A program made the translations under genes and the position numbers. From Bog-473 sp963777485 (GTDB lineage: Bacteria; Actinomycetota; Acidimicrobiia; Acidimicrobiales; RAAP-2), in contig CAVZQP010000004.1 of the NCBI GenBank assembly GCA_963777485.1, forward strand, positions 496,001 to 560,000: 64,000 nucleotides of DNA, read 5' to 3'. How positions within the stretch are numbered: position 1 is the first letter of the stretch; every line of letters begins with the position of its first letter. Below are positions 51,967 through 60,368 of the stretch, in pieces. The notes under the pieces were generated by a model. That model did no database searches and was not told the DNA's origin. It saw only the letters and a list, made by a program, of their open reading frames with translations.

Positions 51967-52676
51967 CTCGTCGAAAGATCGACGTAGGCGGCGTCGGCGG
52001 CGAGCCCCGCTGCTTCCTGCATGCACCGATTGAGGTGCGCAAGGGCCTTCGCCCGGCGCGGGTCGCGGGCGAGGTATTTCGCGACGGCGACCGGGTCGGC
52101 CGAGCCGTCCGGTTTGCTGAGCGAGAACACCGCCTGGTCGACGATGTGCTCGTCGGGTCGGTCGCTGATACCGCGATAGACGGACCAGGCGACGCCGTCG
52201 TCCTCGCACACTTCGGCTACCCCGGCGGCCTCCATGTCGACGGCGCCAAAGCCCCGCTCGAGGATCGGACGCCACACCTCATCGCCGTCGAACAGGCCGT
52301 CGGTCGTCATTAACGAACCGTTGGCGACCCGCGGCGGGATCGGATGCGTGCGGTACTCGGGTCCCTCGGGGTAGAGCTGGACCCGGTTCGGCACCATGAG
52401 CGATCCGACCGGCAGGTCGGGATCGAGCCCCCCGGCGATGCCGATGACCATGACGTGGTCGCAGGGACCGGCGGCCAAGGCCTTGCGGGTCGCCTCGCGG
52501 GCCAGTGCCGGTCCCATGCCGGTCACAAGCGTGACGACCGCCCACGATCCCGCGGTGCCGGCATGCGTGAAGACAGGGTCATCCGGGGTGGGGTGGAGAC
52601 CGAAGGACTTCACGATGGCCTTCAGCTCGGGCTTCATCGGCGCGAGCACAGCGACTCGCTTTTCAGGCTCCGTCAC
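51963..52676 (-). CDS. Nucleoside phosphorylase/nucleosidase-family protein
   Basis: 237 residues of the PNP/UDP-phosphorylase/MTAN superfamily. VMVIGIAGGLDPDLPVGSLMVP is the phosphate/ribose loop, VDMEAAGVAEVCEDDGV the catalytic MEAAA-like motif and YRGISDRPDE the C-terminal Asp region. It cleaves a nucleoside, perhaps S-adenosylhomocysteine or methylthioadenosine, but the substrate is not certain. GTG 52676 is the start. It is convergent with the KdpD N-terminal gene (4-base overlap). Confidence 0.85.
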   Translation of the reverse strand: MTEPEKRVAVLAPMKPELKAIVKSFGLHPTPDDPVFTHAGTAGSWAVVTLVTGMGPALAREATRKALAAGPCDHVMVIGIAGGLDPDLPVGSLMVPNRVQLYPEGPEYRTHPIPPRVANGSLMTTDGLFDGDEVWRPILERGFGAVDMEAAGVAEVCEDDGVAWSVYRGISDRPDEHIVDQAVFSLSKPDGSADPVAVAKYLARDPRRAKALAHLNRCMQEAAGLAADAAYVDLSTS

Positions 52677-52736
52677 CGGACCATCATGACCGATCGTTCG
52701 CTACGGTGTACTGCCCATCCCGAGGAGAGGAGCGTC

Positions 52737-53111
52737 ATGCCCAGCGCCGAACAAGTCGTCCGGGACTTCTGTGCGGCAGCAAGCCGTCGGGACCCTGACG
52801 AGCTGCGGTCCTACTTCTCGGAAGACATCGTGTACCACAACATCCCCATGGAGCCCGCCGACGGGATCGAAGCCACGATGGCCGTGGTCAACATGTTCGT
52901 CACGATGTGCGAGGGACTCGAGTTCGAGATCCATCACCTGGCGTCCGACGGCTCGACCGTGCTGACCGAGCGGACGGACACGTTCACGATGAATGGGAAG
53001 ACGGCGCCACTACCCGTGATGGGCGCGTTCAACGTCGTGGACGGAAAGATCACTGCATGGCGGGACTACTTCGACATGGCGCAAGTCAACGCGATCTTCG
53101 GGCTGGGATAG
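52737..53111 (+). CDS. Limonene-1,2-epoxide-hydrolase-family (SnoaL-like) protein
   Basis: 124 residues of the NTF2-like fold. SAEQVVRDFCAAASRRDPDELRSYFSEDIVYHNIPMEPADG is the typical start, and ITAWRDYFDM carries the Arg-Asp motif of limonene-1,2-epoxide hydrolases. Likely an epoxide hydrolase, but the related SnoaL-like polyketide cyclases cannot be excluded. GAGGAGAGGAG precedes ATG 52737. A probable monocistronic gene. Confidence 0.85.
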   Translation: MPSAEQVVRDFCAAASRRDPDELRSYFSEDIVYHNIPMEPADGIEATMAVVNMFVTMCEGLEFEIHHLASDGSTVLTERTDTFTMNGKTAPLPVMGAFNVVDGKITAWRDYFDMAQVNAIFGLG

Positions 53112-53163
53112 CCCGGCTCGTCACGCTGGTCAGGCGCTACCAGATCAGCGGAGCTCGCGCCCC

Positions 53164-53697
53164 TCAGTACCCGTGGCACTGGCCGGGAGCATCCGGGGGT
53201 GAGATCCCGTGGGCCGACTCCCATGCCAACTGCACTGAAAGGGGCGCACTCCCCGCGGTCGGGTAGCCGCCGAAGCCGTTCCACTCGAGGATGCCGAAGT
53301 AGCCGGCATAGGGGTCGTCACGACCGCCTTCCTCGCAGGTGGCGGTCGCTTGCCACGCGGCAGGCATCGTGTTCGCGTTCGCCACTGCCTCGAGGAAGGC
53401 CGCCTCTTGGAGGTAGGTCGTCACCTCTTGAGCGGTGACGGCGTTGTAGAAGGTCGCCAACCTCGCCACCTTCTCGGCCTGGGCGTACGACATCAGCCTG
53501 TTGTCGATGCGTACGGCCCGATGACGGGTTCCCGCTTCGCGACGGACCTGAGTCGACGCCGCTGTGTTCACCGTAAACAGCGAGAACAGGAGCGCGGGGA
53601 TGACGAGACTGGCGACCACCGCCGTTGCGACGGCGAGGCGGCTTCGCGTTCTTCGTTCTGCTGCGCGCGCGTGTGCGCGCCAAATTCTGCTTGTCAT
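53164..53697 (-). CDS. Secreted transglycosylase-like paralogue (second, divergent)
   Basis: 177 residues. N-terminal signal or anchor (LAVATAVVASLVIPALLFSLF), then a coiled region with RLMSYAQAEKVARLATFYNAVTAQE that matches the upstream paralogue, and a C-terminal globular part with ATCEEGG, FGILEWNGFGG and PLSVQLAWE, resembling Rpf/lysozyme-like folds. The active-site Glu would be Glu122 or Glu123 in CEEGG; it is less clearly aligned than in the other copy. Starts 8 bases after the paralogue's stop. Confidence 0.65.
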   Translation of the reverse strand: MTSRIWRAHARAAERRTRSRLAVATAVVASLVIPALLFSLFTVNTAASTQVRREAGTRHRAVRIDNRLMSYAQAEKVARLATFYNAVTAQEVTTYLQEAAFLEAVANANTMPAAWQATATCEEGGRDDPYAGYFGILEWNGFGGYPTAGSAPLSVQLAWESAHGISPPDAPGQCHGY

Positions 53698-53705
53698 GGC
53701 CGGGC

Positions 53706-54290
53706 TCACAGTCCGCACACGTAGCGAGTGGTCCACGGTTCCCAGCCGCGCTCCGCGTACAACCTGAGTGCCGCCGCGTCCTGCACGGACGGAGGCGAGT
53801 CCTGAGCCGGGGTGCTCAGGCCGGTGAGGCCCTCCCACGTGCCGAGCTCGAATTGATATGCACCGCCGCCTCCCTCGGTGTAGTTGCCGCCTGACTCGTG
53901 TTGACGGATGCAGGTCCAATCTGGCGTGTTGGCGCTCGTTGCATCCGAGCCGCCGCCTGCAGGGACGGGAAGCGAAGCCGCGACGGCTTGCGGTTGTGAG
54001 GCTGCCGCTTCACGCTGCGACGCCAGCGCTGGGAGGTACCCGATCTCCTTGAGGTACGTCTGTTCTTCCTGCGCGGTAACGGCGTTGTAGAAGGTGGCCA
54101 ACTTGGTGGCCCTCTCCGCCTGGCCGTATGACATGAGCTTCATGTCGATGCGCGCCGCCCGGTGACGGCTCCCCGCTTCGTGGCGGCTACGCGCCGAAAC
54201 GGCGGAGTTACTGCTGGATAATGCGAAAAGTAAAACTGGAACAACGATAAGGACGGCCAGGGCCGTCGATAGTGCAATGCGGGTCCGCAC
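53706..54290 (-). CDS. Resuscitation-promoting-factor-like secreted transglycosylase
   Basis: 194 residues. A signal/anchor (ALSTALAVLIVVPVLLFALS) precedes a helical linker, and the C-terminal domain has DWTCIRQHESGGNYTEG and GGAYQFELGTWEGL, the classic Rpf/transglycosylase fold; Glu132 is the catalytic acid and Cys127 probably pairs with Cys192. Rpf enzymes cleave peptidoglycan and trigger regrowth of dormant cells. GGGAGGTGCC precedes GTG 54290. A roughly 400-base leader with a perfect CRP-type palindrome precedes it. Confidence 0.85.
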   Translation of the reverse strand: MRTRIALSTALAVLIVVPVLLFALSSSNSAVSARSRHEAGSRHRAARIDMKLMSYGQAERATKLATFYNAVTAQEEQTYLKEIGYLPALASQREAAASQPQAVAASLPVPAGGGSDATSANTPDWTCIRQHESGGNYTEGGGGAYQFELGTWEGLTGLSTPAQDSPPSVQDAAALRLYAERGWEPWTTRYVCGL

Positions 54291-54660
54291 GGCACCTCCC
54301 TTCGTCAGGCGCAACTGCGCGCCGGGCTCTGCTCGGTGTTGGGCGGGCTCCGGCCATTGCATTCGCGCCCCGAACGGAGAGCAGGGAGGCTTCGTCCGTT
54401 CTGGCTCGTCGCCGCAGGGTGTGCGGCCGGTTGTCTTACAGCCCAGGTTGGTGCTCTGGCGGGTGGTCCTCGATTCCTGTGTTCTGGCGACATGCGCCGT
54501 GGCGCCTGCCGGAAGGCAGGCGCGCAAAGACCATCGGCGGTCTCAGCGGTGCCCATCGGCCCTTTGTTTTCCGTTACAGCCGGAGCCTCTGCTTCACGGC
54601 TTCTCGCGGAAAGGCCAATCAGGCTTTGCGGTAAACAATCTAGCAGTGGGGTTAACGGAA
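54291..54660 (-). ncRNA. Long structured 5' leader of the Rpf-like operon (candidate)
   Basis: No protein gene fits this 370-base stretch. On the minus strand TTCCGTTA (54653-54660) can pair with TAACGGAA (54569-54576), a perfect 8-bp stem. It competes with TTGTTTACCG and CGGAAAACAA, which can pair at 9 of 10 positions. Downstream is a perfect 9-bp hairpin GCGCCTGCC-TTCC loop at 54502-54523, and GCCGATGG occurs twice near 54535-54560. Mutually exclusive stems before a strong hairpin are typical of a cis-acting regulatory RNA. I could not match it to any known riboswitch class. Confidence 0.4.
54502..54523 (-). terminator. Strong GC-rich hairpin in the leader
   Basis: GCGCCTGCC and GGCAGGCGC form a perfect 9-bp stem around a 4-base loop. 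There is no T-run after it, so it may be an attenuator-like or pause hairpin. It lies about 210 bases before the Rpf-like start. Confidence 0.45.
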
Positions 54661-54713
54661 CAGCTGTTCGTCTCCTACGCATCGGCTCTGACCAGGACTT
54701 TTAGCGGGGGCGC

Positions 54714-54731
54714 TTGTGATATCGATCACAA
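54714..54731. promoter_or_regulatory. Perfect CRP/FNR-type palindrome
   Basis: TTGTGAT-ATCG-ATCACAA contains TGTGA-N6-TCACA, the exact CRP-family consensus. In mycobacteria the CRP protein controls rpfA with this motif, so the same regulation is plausible for the Rpf-like gene here, which starts 424 bases away; the acyl-CoA ligase gene lies 194 bases on the other side. The site may serve either or both promoters. Confidence 0.65.
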
Positions 54732-54924
54732 ACCCCCTGGTCGGAGAGCTTCTTTTGGATGAATGGCCGGGATAAAAATCTTCTCAATTTAGAAAAATGC
54801 GCCTGACCAGTCGCAATGTCACATAACCGAAGGTCATTTGGGCTTTTTCGTCGTACCCAGTCGGGTGCCGCCGGGTTCTTCTAGGGTCCCTCCGGAGCTA
54901 TCGACTGTTGTGGGGAGGTCGCCA
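54732..54924. promoter_or_regulatory. Divergent promoter region of the acyl-CoA ligase
   Basis: AT-rich (GATAAAAATC, AATTTAGAAAAAT) bases between the CRP-type site and the ligase gene. This is where promoters for the ligase and possibly the leader RNA should lie. No clear hexamer pair was chosen. Confidence 0.35.
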
Positions 54925-56535
54925 GTGTCAACAACCGCCGTTGTCACCGAGCGCGAGCGCTACACGGTCGCCGGGATCATCCGGCACTTGGCGCGCCAGC
55001 AACCCGGTCACGAGATGTTCGTGCTCGGTGACGAGCGGCGAACATGGGCGGAAGAGTTCGACGTTGCCTGCCGCGTCGCGCGCGCTGCGGCGGGCGAGGG
55101 CGTGAAGGCGGGCGACCGTATTGCTTTCCTGGATCGGAACGGGATTGCCTATTTCGACTTTTTATTTGGCGGCTCGCTGATCGGAGCTGTCAATGTCGCC
55201 GTCAATTGGCGGCTTGCACCCACCGAGATGGCAGCGATCATCGACGATTCGCGAGCACCGGTGTTGGTCATCCACACGGACTATCTCGCAAACCTGGCCG
55301 ATACGCCGGGAGGTCTGCCCGATGTGCGCCGGATCGTCGTCATCGGAGAAACCGAGCGCTTCCAAAGTTCCGATCCGCGGTCGATTCCCTTTGAAGAGTG
55401 GATCGAGGGTGCCGAGACCGATGATCCCGGTCACGTCGGAACGGAGGACGAGGTCAGCATGCAGCTGTACACGTCCGGTACCACCGGACTGCCGAAGGGT
55501 GTCATGTTGACCAATGGCAACCTGTCGACCGCAATCGCCGCTGCCAACAGGACCTTCAATATCTCGGAGGACACGGTCAGTCTCGTGGCGATGCCGCTCT
55601 TCCATATCGGAGGGTCGGGGTGGGCGCTGAGCGCCATGTCGCGGGGCGGACGATCGATCATCCTCCGTGACGTCGATCCTGGCCTGCTCCTGCGACTCAT
55701 CGCCTCGGAGCGCATCACCGAGATGTTCCTCGTGCCGGCGGTCCTCATGGTGCTTCTGGCGACCCCGTCGTTGGCAACGACCGACTTCTCGAGCGTTCGA
55801 CTCATCTTCTACGGCGCGTCGCCGATCTCCGAGGATGTCCTGGTGAAATGCATGGAAGCCTTTGGCTGCGGCTTCTGTCAGGTCTACGGGATGACCGAGA
55901 CGACAGGCGCAATCACAGCCCTGCTATTCGAGGATCACGACCCAGACGGCCCCCGCCGAGGCCTGCTCCGCTCAGCCGGAAAGCCGCTCGAGTCCGTTGA
56001 AATCAGGATCATCGACCCGGATACAGGGAAGGAAGCCGAGGTCGGCATGGTCGGAGAGGTGCAGACCCGCTCTCCCTACAACATGGCCGGCTATTGGGGA
56101 AAGCCTCAAGAGACAACCGCGACCATCGACGAAGACGGATGGTTGCGTACAGGCGACGCCGGCTACTTCGACGCCGAGGGCTATATGTACCTCCACGATC
56201 GCATCAAAGACATGATCGTGAGCGGCGGGGAGAACATCTACCCGGCAGAGGTCGAGAACGTCCTCTTGTCGCATCCCGCGGTCGCCGACGCGGCGGTGAT
56301 CGGGGTCCCCGATGATCGCTGGGGCGAAACCGTCAAGGCGATTGTCGTCCTCGCGCCGGGTGCCGACGTCCAGGACTCCGCCCTCATCGCGCATTGCCGC
56401 GCCGGCCTCGCGCACTACAAGTGCCCGACGTCCGTAGACAGAACGGACGCGCTGCCCCGCAATCCCTCAGGAAAAATCCTCAAGCGGGAGCTGCGAGCCC
56501 CGTATTGGGCGCAGCAGGAGCGAAAGATCCACTGA
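54925..56535 (+). CDS. Acyl-CoA synthetase (fatty-acid-CoA ligase family)
   Basis: AMP-forming ligase of 536 residues. YTSGTTGLPKGVMLT is the ATP/AMP motif, YGMTETTGA the adenylate Tyr-Gly-x-Thr-Glu motif, TGDAGYFDAEGYMYLHDR the hinge Asp/Arg, and NPSGKILKREL the C-terminal catalytic Lys. It activates a fatty or other carboxylic acid with ATP and CoA. GGGGAGG before GTG 54925 decides the start over GTG 54838. Chain length or aromatic preference cannot be read. Confidence 0.93.
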   Translation: MSTTAVVTERERYTVAGIIRHLARQQPGHEMFVLGDERRTWAEEFDVACRVARAAAGEGVKAGDRIAFLDRNGIAYFDFLFGGSLIGAVNVAVNWRLAPTEMAAIIDDSRAPVLVIHTDYLANLADTPGGLPDVRRIVVIGETERFQSSDPRSIPFEEWIEGAETDDPGHVGTEDEVSMQLYTSGTTGLPKGVMLTNGNLSTAIAAANRTFNISEDTVSLVAMPLFHIGGSGWALSAMSRGGRSIILRDVDPGLLLRLIASERITEMFLVPAVLMVLLATPSLATTDFSSVRLIFYGASPISEDVLVKCMEAFGCGFCQVYGMTETTGAITALLFEDHDPDGPRRGLLRSAGKPLESVEIRIIDPDTGKEAEVGMVGEVQTRSPYNMAGYWGKPQETTATIDEDGWLRTGDAGYFDAEGYMYLHDRIKDMIVSGGENIYPAEVENVLLSHPAVADAAVIGVPDDRWGETVKAIVVLAPGADVQDSALIAHCRAGLAHYKCPTSVDRTDALPRNPSGKILKRELRAPYWAQQERKIH

Positions 56536-56556
56536 TTGAACCCAGACTGCCAGGGG

Positions 56557-56751
56557 TCAGTGCTCCTTGCGGTTCGAGCCGCTCTTGAGAGCGTCCTTCA
56601 TCTTCTCGCCCGCCTGCTTCAGGTGACCGACGACCTGTTCGATCTTTCCTTCGAGTTCGAAACCCTCGTCATTGGTCGCGCGGCCTACGACTTCCTTTGC
56701 TTTGCCGGGGGCGGTTTCGGCGGTGTGGTGCGCCTTGTCGTTGAATGACAC
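56557..56751 (-). CDS. CsbD-family stress protein
   Basis: 64 residues, hydrophilic and charged: FNDKAHHTAETAPGKAKEVVGRATNDEGFELEGKIEQVVGH matches CsbD. General-stress proteins of this family have no known activity. GTG 56751 is chosen because AGGAGGT lies 8 bases upstream; the frame extends to a TTG at 56787. It is convergent with the ligase gene. Confidence 0.85.
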   Translation of the reverse strand: MSFNDKAHHTAETAPGKAKEVVGRATNDEGFELEGKIEQVVGHLKQAGEKMKDALKSGSNRKEH

Positions 56752-56846
56752 TGCCGTTACCTCCTCTGTTGCCGTTGCCGAATTCAATACCCGGACCGCA
56801 ACATCAAATCAGCAGACCGCAGATGCGGCGCGCGACACGTCGAGGA

Positions 56847-58667
56847 TCAACCGAAGGTGAAGTCGTAGGCTTCCACGCCGGGCGACACCGTGAGAGTGAG
56901 CACGCCGCTCGCCGGGGAGGGGCTCGAGAACAAGGTGTACAACTTCGGAACCCCACCGACATGCAATGTTGTGAGCGGCTTCCCGTTGAGGGATACGCCG
57001 ACGGTTCCCAGTCCGCTCATCACCAGGTAGACGTCGTTCGCAGTGAACTGAAGTCCAAGCGTTGCATTGGAGCCAGCGGTCGCTCCCTCGCTGTGCACCG
57101 TCCACGTGCCCCCGAAGGCCAGGCTGTTCGAAGGTATTGATGCCGGTGGGTGGTACACCTCCGCTTTGTCCGGAATGACCGACGTGCCGACCTCGTTGTT
57201 GAGTCGTTGGTACCCGACATAGCTTTCAGGAGTCATCGACTGGTCGGTGGGCGTCTTGTCCGGGACAGCGGTCCTTGAGGGCAGATCGGAAACTCCGTTC
57301 GCTGCGAGCAGCATGCGTATGTTGCCCTCCATGGTGCCGTAGCCGCCTTCACCGAAGTTGTAGGCGCGCACAACGCCAGTCGGATCGATGAGATAGTCGG
57401 CCGGCCAATACTCGTTGTTATAGGCATCCCAGGTGGCCAAGTTGTCGTCAACCGCGACCGGGTAGTCGATACCAAGGCTTCCTGCGGCACTCTTCACGTT
57501 GGAAACCACGTGTTCGAATGCAAATTCGGGTGACGAAACGCCTATCACGACAAGTCCATCCGACTTGTATTCGTTGTACCAGCCTTCGACATGAGGCAGG
57601 GCCCGCTGACAGTTGATGCACGAGTACGTCCAGAAATCGACCAGGACGACCTTGCCCCGTAAGTCACTCAGCGAGAGCGGCTTCTCAGCCGGCGTGTTGA
57701 ACCATGCGGTGATGCCGGTGAAATCCGGCGCATGGCCCAAATCGGGCAGGTTCGTCTTGTTCGCCATGAAGACGGTCGACTTCTGAGGCATCGTCGCGCT
57801 GGGCGAGGTCGTGGATGTAGTGCTCGTCGATTTACCGGCGGCCACGTGGCCACTCTGGGTGTTGCCGGCATCGGTAACAGAGCACGTGGCTTTCTTGCCT
57901 TCGAGCCGGGCGTTCGCAGCCGCGAATTGGTTCTGACGTTCACCGCTCAGGTGGCGCAGTGCGGTACAAGCCGAGTTTGTTGATTCGATGTGATTCTCGA
58001 GCGCCGTGGTGTAGCCAGGGACATCACGCTGGATTGCTCCGAGCCAGTTGAACGCGATCGCCAAGGTTGCGATACCCAGGACGACGCCCGCCACCTGCCT
58101 GACCCTCGGGAGGCGCTTGCGCAAACCGGTCCAGCTTGTGGCGGCGCGCTGGGCAACGATTGCGAGAACGAGGAGTGGCAAGGTGATGCCGATGGCGTAG
58201 AAGAGCGTCACTAGGAGCGCCGAGGTCCCAACTCGGCTGTGAGTTCCAGCGACCGAAATGGCAGTGAGCACGGGTCCCGCACACGGTACGAAGACGGGAC
58301 CGAGGCTCAGCCCAAGGACGAAACCGCCTCCTTCGCTGGCATACCGGGTGGAACCAAGTCGAGCGAAAGGCCGCTCGAGGAACTCGCCGAGTTGCGGAAT
58401 CATCAGTCCGAGCGCGATTGCTCCCAGCATCGCAACCCCGAGCCAGAAGAGGAAGTCGAGCGGGAGGTGCAGGAAATTGAGCACCGTCTGCGCGAACAGC
58501 ACCGTCAAGCTGAAGCTCAGAACCAGCCCGCCGATGATGAGGAACGGACGTCGGCGGCTCGTGGTGGATGAGCCTCCCGCGACAACCACGGGAATCACCG
58601 GGACGATGCATGGCGAGATCCCGGTGATGAGCCCGCCGAGGAATGCGACGAGCAGGAGCTCACTCAT
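56847..58667 (-). CDS. DipZ-like thiol-disulfide protein (CcdA-thioredoxin fusion)
   Basis: 606 residues in three parts. Residues 1-215 are a CcdA-like membrane domain with about six transmembrane segments and the conserved Cys20 (GISPC) and Cys129 (VFVPCAGP). A Ser/Thr-rich linker follows. Residues about 305-470 are a thioredoxin-like domain with WTYSCINC at Cys350/Cys353, and the last 130 residues are a beta-rich DipZ C-terminal domain (VGYQRLNNEVG, LGLQFTANDVYLVMSG). CcdA shuttles electrons across the membrane to reduce periplasmic thiols, as DipZ does in mycobacteria. ATG 58667 is clear. Confidence 0.9.
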   Translation of the reverse strand: MSELLLVAFLGGLITGISPCIVPVIPVVVAGGSSTTSRRRPFLIIGGLVLSFSLTVLFAQTVLNFLHLPLDFLFWLGVAMLGAIALGLMIPQLGEFLERPFARLGSTRYASEGGGFVLGLSLGPVFVPCAGPVLTAISVAGTHSRVGTSALLVTLFYAIGITLPLLVLAIVAQRAATSWTGLRKRLPRVRQVAGVVLGIATLAIAFNWLGAIQRDVPGYTTALENHIESTNSACTALRHLSGERQNQFAAANARLEGKKATCSVTDAGNTQSGHVAAGKSTSTTSTTSPSATMPQKSTVFMANKTNLPDLGHAPDFTGITAWFNTPAEKPLSLSDLRGKVVLVDFWTYSCINCQRALPHVEGWYNEYKSDGLVVIGVSSPEFAFEHVVSNVKSAAGSLGIDYPVAVDDNLATWDAYNNEYWPADYLIDPTGVVRAYNFGEGGYGTMEGNIRMLLAANGVSDLPSRTAVPDKTPTDQSMTPESYVGYQRLNNEVGTSVIPDKAEVYHPPASIPSNSLAFGGTWTVHSEGATAGSNATLGLQFTANDVYLVMSGLGTVGVSLNGKPLTTLHVGGVPKLYTLFSSPSPASGVLTLTVSPGVEAYDFTFG

Positions 58668-58799
58668 GGACGTCGGTTCCCATTTGGACTATTCGCACCG
58701 GTTCTCCTCCGGTTCGCTCTCTCGCGCCAACCTACCGGCAGGCATGGGTCAAGACTGGTCGCGGATGACAAGTGCCCGCTAGAGGCAGACTGTCGTGCG

Positions 58800-59426
58800 G
58801 TGATCAGCGTCAATTGGGTGTACGTCGGCAGCGCAATCGGAGCTCTGGGTACAGCCGTATACCTGCGTGACACCCTGCGGGGAACCACGAAACCCAACCG
58901 GGTGACATGGCTCCTCTGGGCGATCGCGCCCTTGTTGGCCGCTGCGGTGGAGCTTGATCAGGGGGTAGGTATCCGTACGCTCCCGACGCTCATGATCGGC
59001 TTCATGCCATTGCTGGTCTTCGTCGCTTCATTCCACAACGCGGAGGCGGTTTGGAAGATCCGTCGGTTCGACTACGCCTGCGGGTTGATGTCGGTCGTCG
59101 GGACCGTCGTGTGGTTGGTTACCCGCAATGGCGTTCTGGCTATCTCGGCCGCCATCGTTGCCGATTTCCTGGCCGGTGTGCCGACGTTGATGAAGAGCTG
59201 GACCCACCCGGAGACTGAGACGATTTACACATATGTGGGAGCTGTGATCAGCATGGTCATCTTGCTGCTGACGATCGATCACTGGACGTTCGACGTGGCT
59301 GCTTTCCCACTCTTCATCGTCTGCATGGGTTCGGTCGAGGTCTTTCTCGTCGGTTGGGAGCCGGGACCCCGCTGGAGACGGACCCGGGCCCATGAAGCTT
59401 TCGTCGAGCCCTCGACGCCCGCATAG
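58800..59426 (+). CDS. Integral membrane protein of unknown function, PQ-loop-like
   Basis: 208 residues with about six to seven hydrophobic segments. Two similar halves are visible: GTAVYLRDTLRGTTKPNRVTWLLWA and, later, GVPTLMKSWTHPETETIYTYVGA, reminiscent of PQ-loop or SemiSWEET repeats. No named motif otherwise. GTG 58800 is the likely start. It is divergent from the DipZ-like gene (132 bases between). Confidence 0.6.
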   Translation: MISVNWVYVGSAIGALGTAVYLRDTLRGTTKPNRVTWLLWAIAPLLAAAVELDQGVGIRTLPTLMIGFMPLLVFVASFHNAEAVWKIRRFDYACGLMSVVGTVVWLVTRNGVLAISAAIVADFLAGVPTLMKSWTHPETETIYTYVGAVISMVILLLTIDHWTFDVAAFPLFIVCMGSVEVFLVGWEPGPRWRRTRAHEAFVEPSTPA

Positions 59427-59487
59427 CCCCTACTCGCACTCTGCCTGGTAGGAAAACGACCGGAATCAGCCTCGAAGGGAGCACACC

Positions 59488-60357
59488 GTGCCGAACGTCC
59501 ATGCGAACGGGATCGATATCGAATACGTGACAGACGGTGATCCCGCGGGACCGCCTTTGCTGCTCGTGATGGGTTTGGGGGCCCAGTTGATCACGTGGCC
59601 CCAGGGATTCGTCGACGGCCTGTGCGAGAGAGGGTATTTCGTCATCCGGTTTGACAACCGCGACAGTGGCTTGTCGACGAAGTTGGAAGGAATCCCCGAG
59701 ATCGGCGCTTTGTTCGGGGGTGACGCTACGTCGGCCGCTTACCGGATCGAGGACATGGCCGATGACGCGGCCGGACTCCTGACGGAGCTGGGCCTTTCCA
59801 AGGTGCACGTGGTCGGCGCGTCGCTGGGAGGAATGATCACCCAAGCGCTCACGATCCACCATCAGGATCGGTTCCTCTCTGCCTGCTCCATCATGTCGAC
59901 TACGGGAGACCGCTCCGTCGGAGCCCCGACCAATGAAGCCATCTCCGCGTTGCTGCGGCCGATCGCGACAAGCAGAGACGAGGCAATCGAAGCGAGCTTG
60001 GCCGGCAGCAAGGTGATCGGTTCGCCGGCATACCCCGTCGACGAGCAGATCCTGCGCACCCGTGCGGCTGCTGCTTACGACCGTTCGTACTGTCCGGAGG
60101 GTACGGCACGACAGCTTGCAGCCATCCTGGCGTCACCGGATCGGACGCAGGGATTGCACGGTGTGGAGCTCCCGTTCCTGGTCCTACACGGAGAGGCTGA
60201 TCCGCTCGTGACACTGAGCGGCGGGCAGGCGACCGCAGCGGCGGTCCCCACTGCCAAGCTGATCACCTACCCGGGTATGGGCCACGACCTTCCCGAAATC
60301 CTCTGGAACGAGATTACGGAGGCGATTGCTGCGAACACGGAGCTGGCCGCGGCTTAG
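59488..60357 (+). CDS. Alpha/beta hydrolase
   Basis: 289 residues. The nucleophile elbow is VVGASLGGM (Ser112), the oxyanion loop MGLGAQLITW and the catalytic His in GMGHDLPE; a likely Asp sits in LVLHGEADPL. The pattern matches polyketide methylesterase-type hydrolases (RdmC-like). GAAGGGAG precedes GTG 59488. It ends 11 bases before the convergent GH1 gene. Confidence 0.88.
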   Translation: MPNVHANGIDIEYVTDGDPAGPPLLLVMGLGAQLITWPQGFVDGLCERGYFVIRFDNRDSGLSTKLEGIPEIGALFGGDATSAAYRIEDMADDAAGLLTELGLSKVHVVGASLGGMITQALTIHHQDRFLSACSIMSTTGDRSVGAPTNEAISALLRPIATSRDEAIEASLAGSKVIGSPAYPVDEQILRTRAAAAYDRSYCPEGTARQLAAILASPDRTQGLHGVELPFLVLHGEADPLVTLSGGQATAAAVPTAKLITYPGMGHDLPEILWNEITEAIAANTELAAA

Positions 60358-60368
60358 GCGGCCCTTGA

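Noticed and set aside
54291..54660. Leader as a known c-di-AMP (ydaO) or c-di-GMP (GEMM) riboswitch
   Set aside because: A CGCAAAGCC stretch and a GCCGATGG element recall GEMM, and Rpf context recalls ydaO, but the GAAA tetraloop stem of GEMM and the CAGCTAACCTC-type box of ydaO are absent. Reported only as an unassigned structured leader.
54277..54762. Plus-strand open frame overlapping the leader
   Set aside because: Composition is Arg/Ala/Cys-rich noise with no ribosome site or motif, and the other strand shows structured RNA elements.
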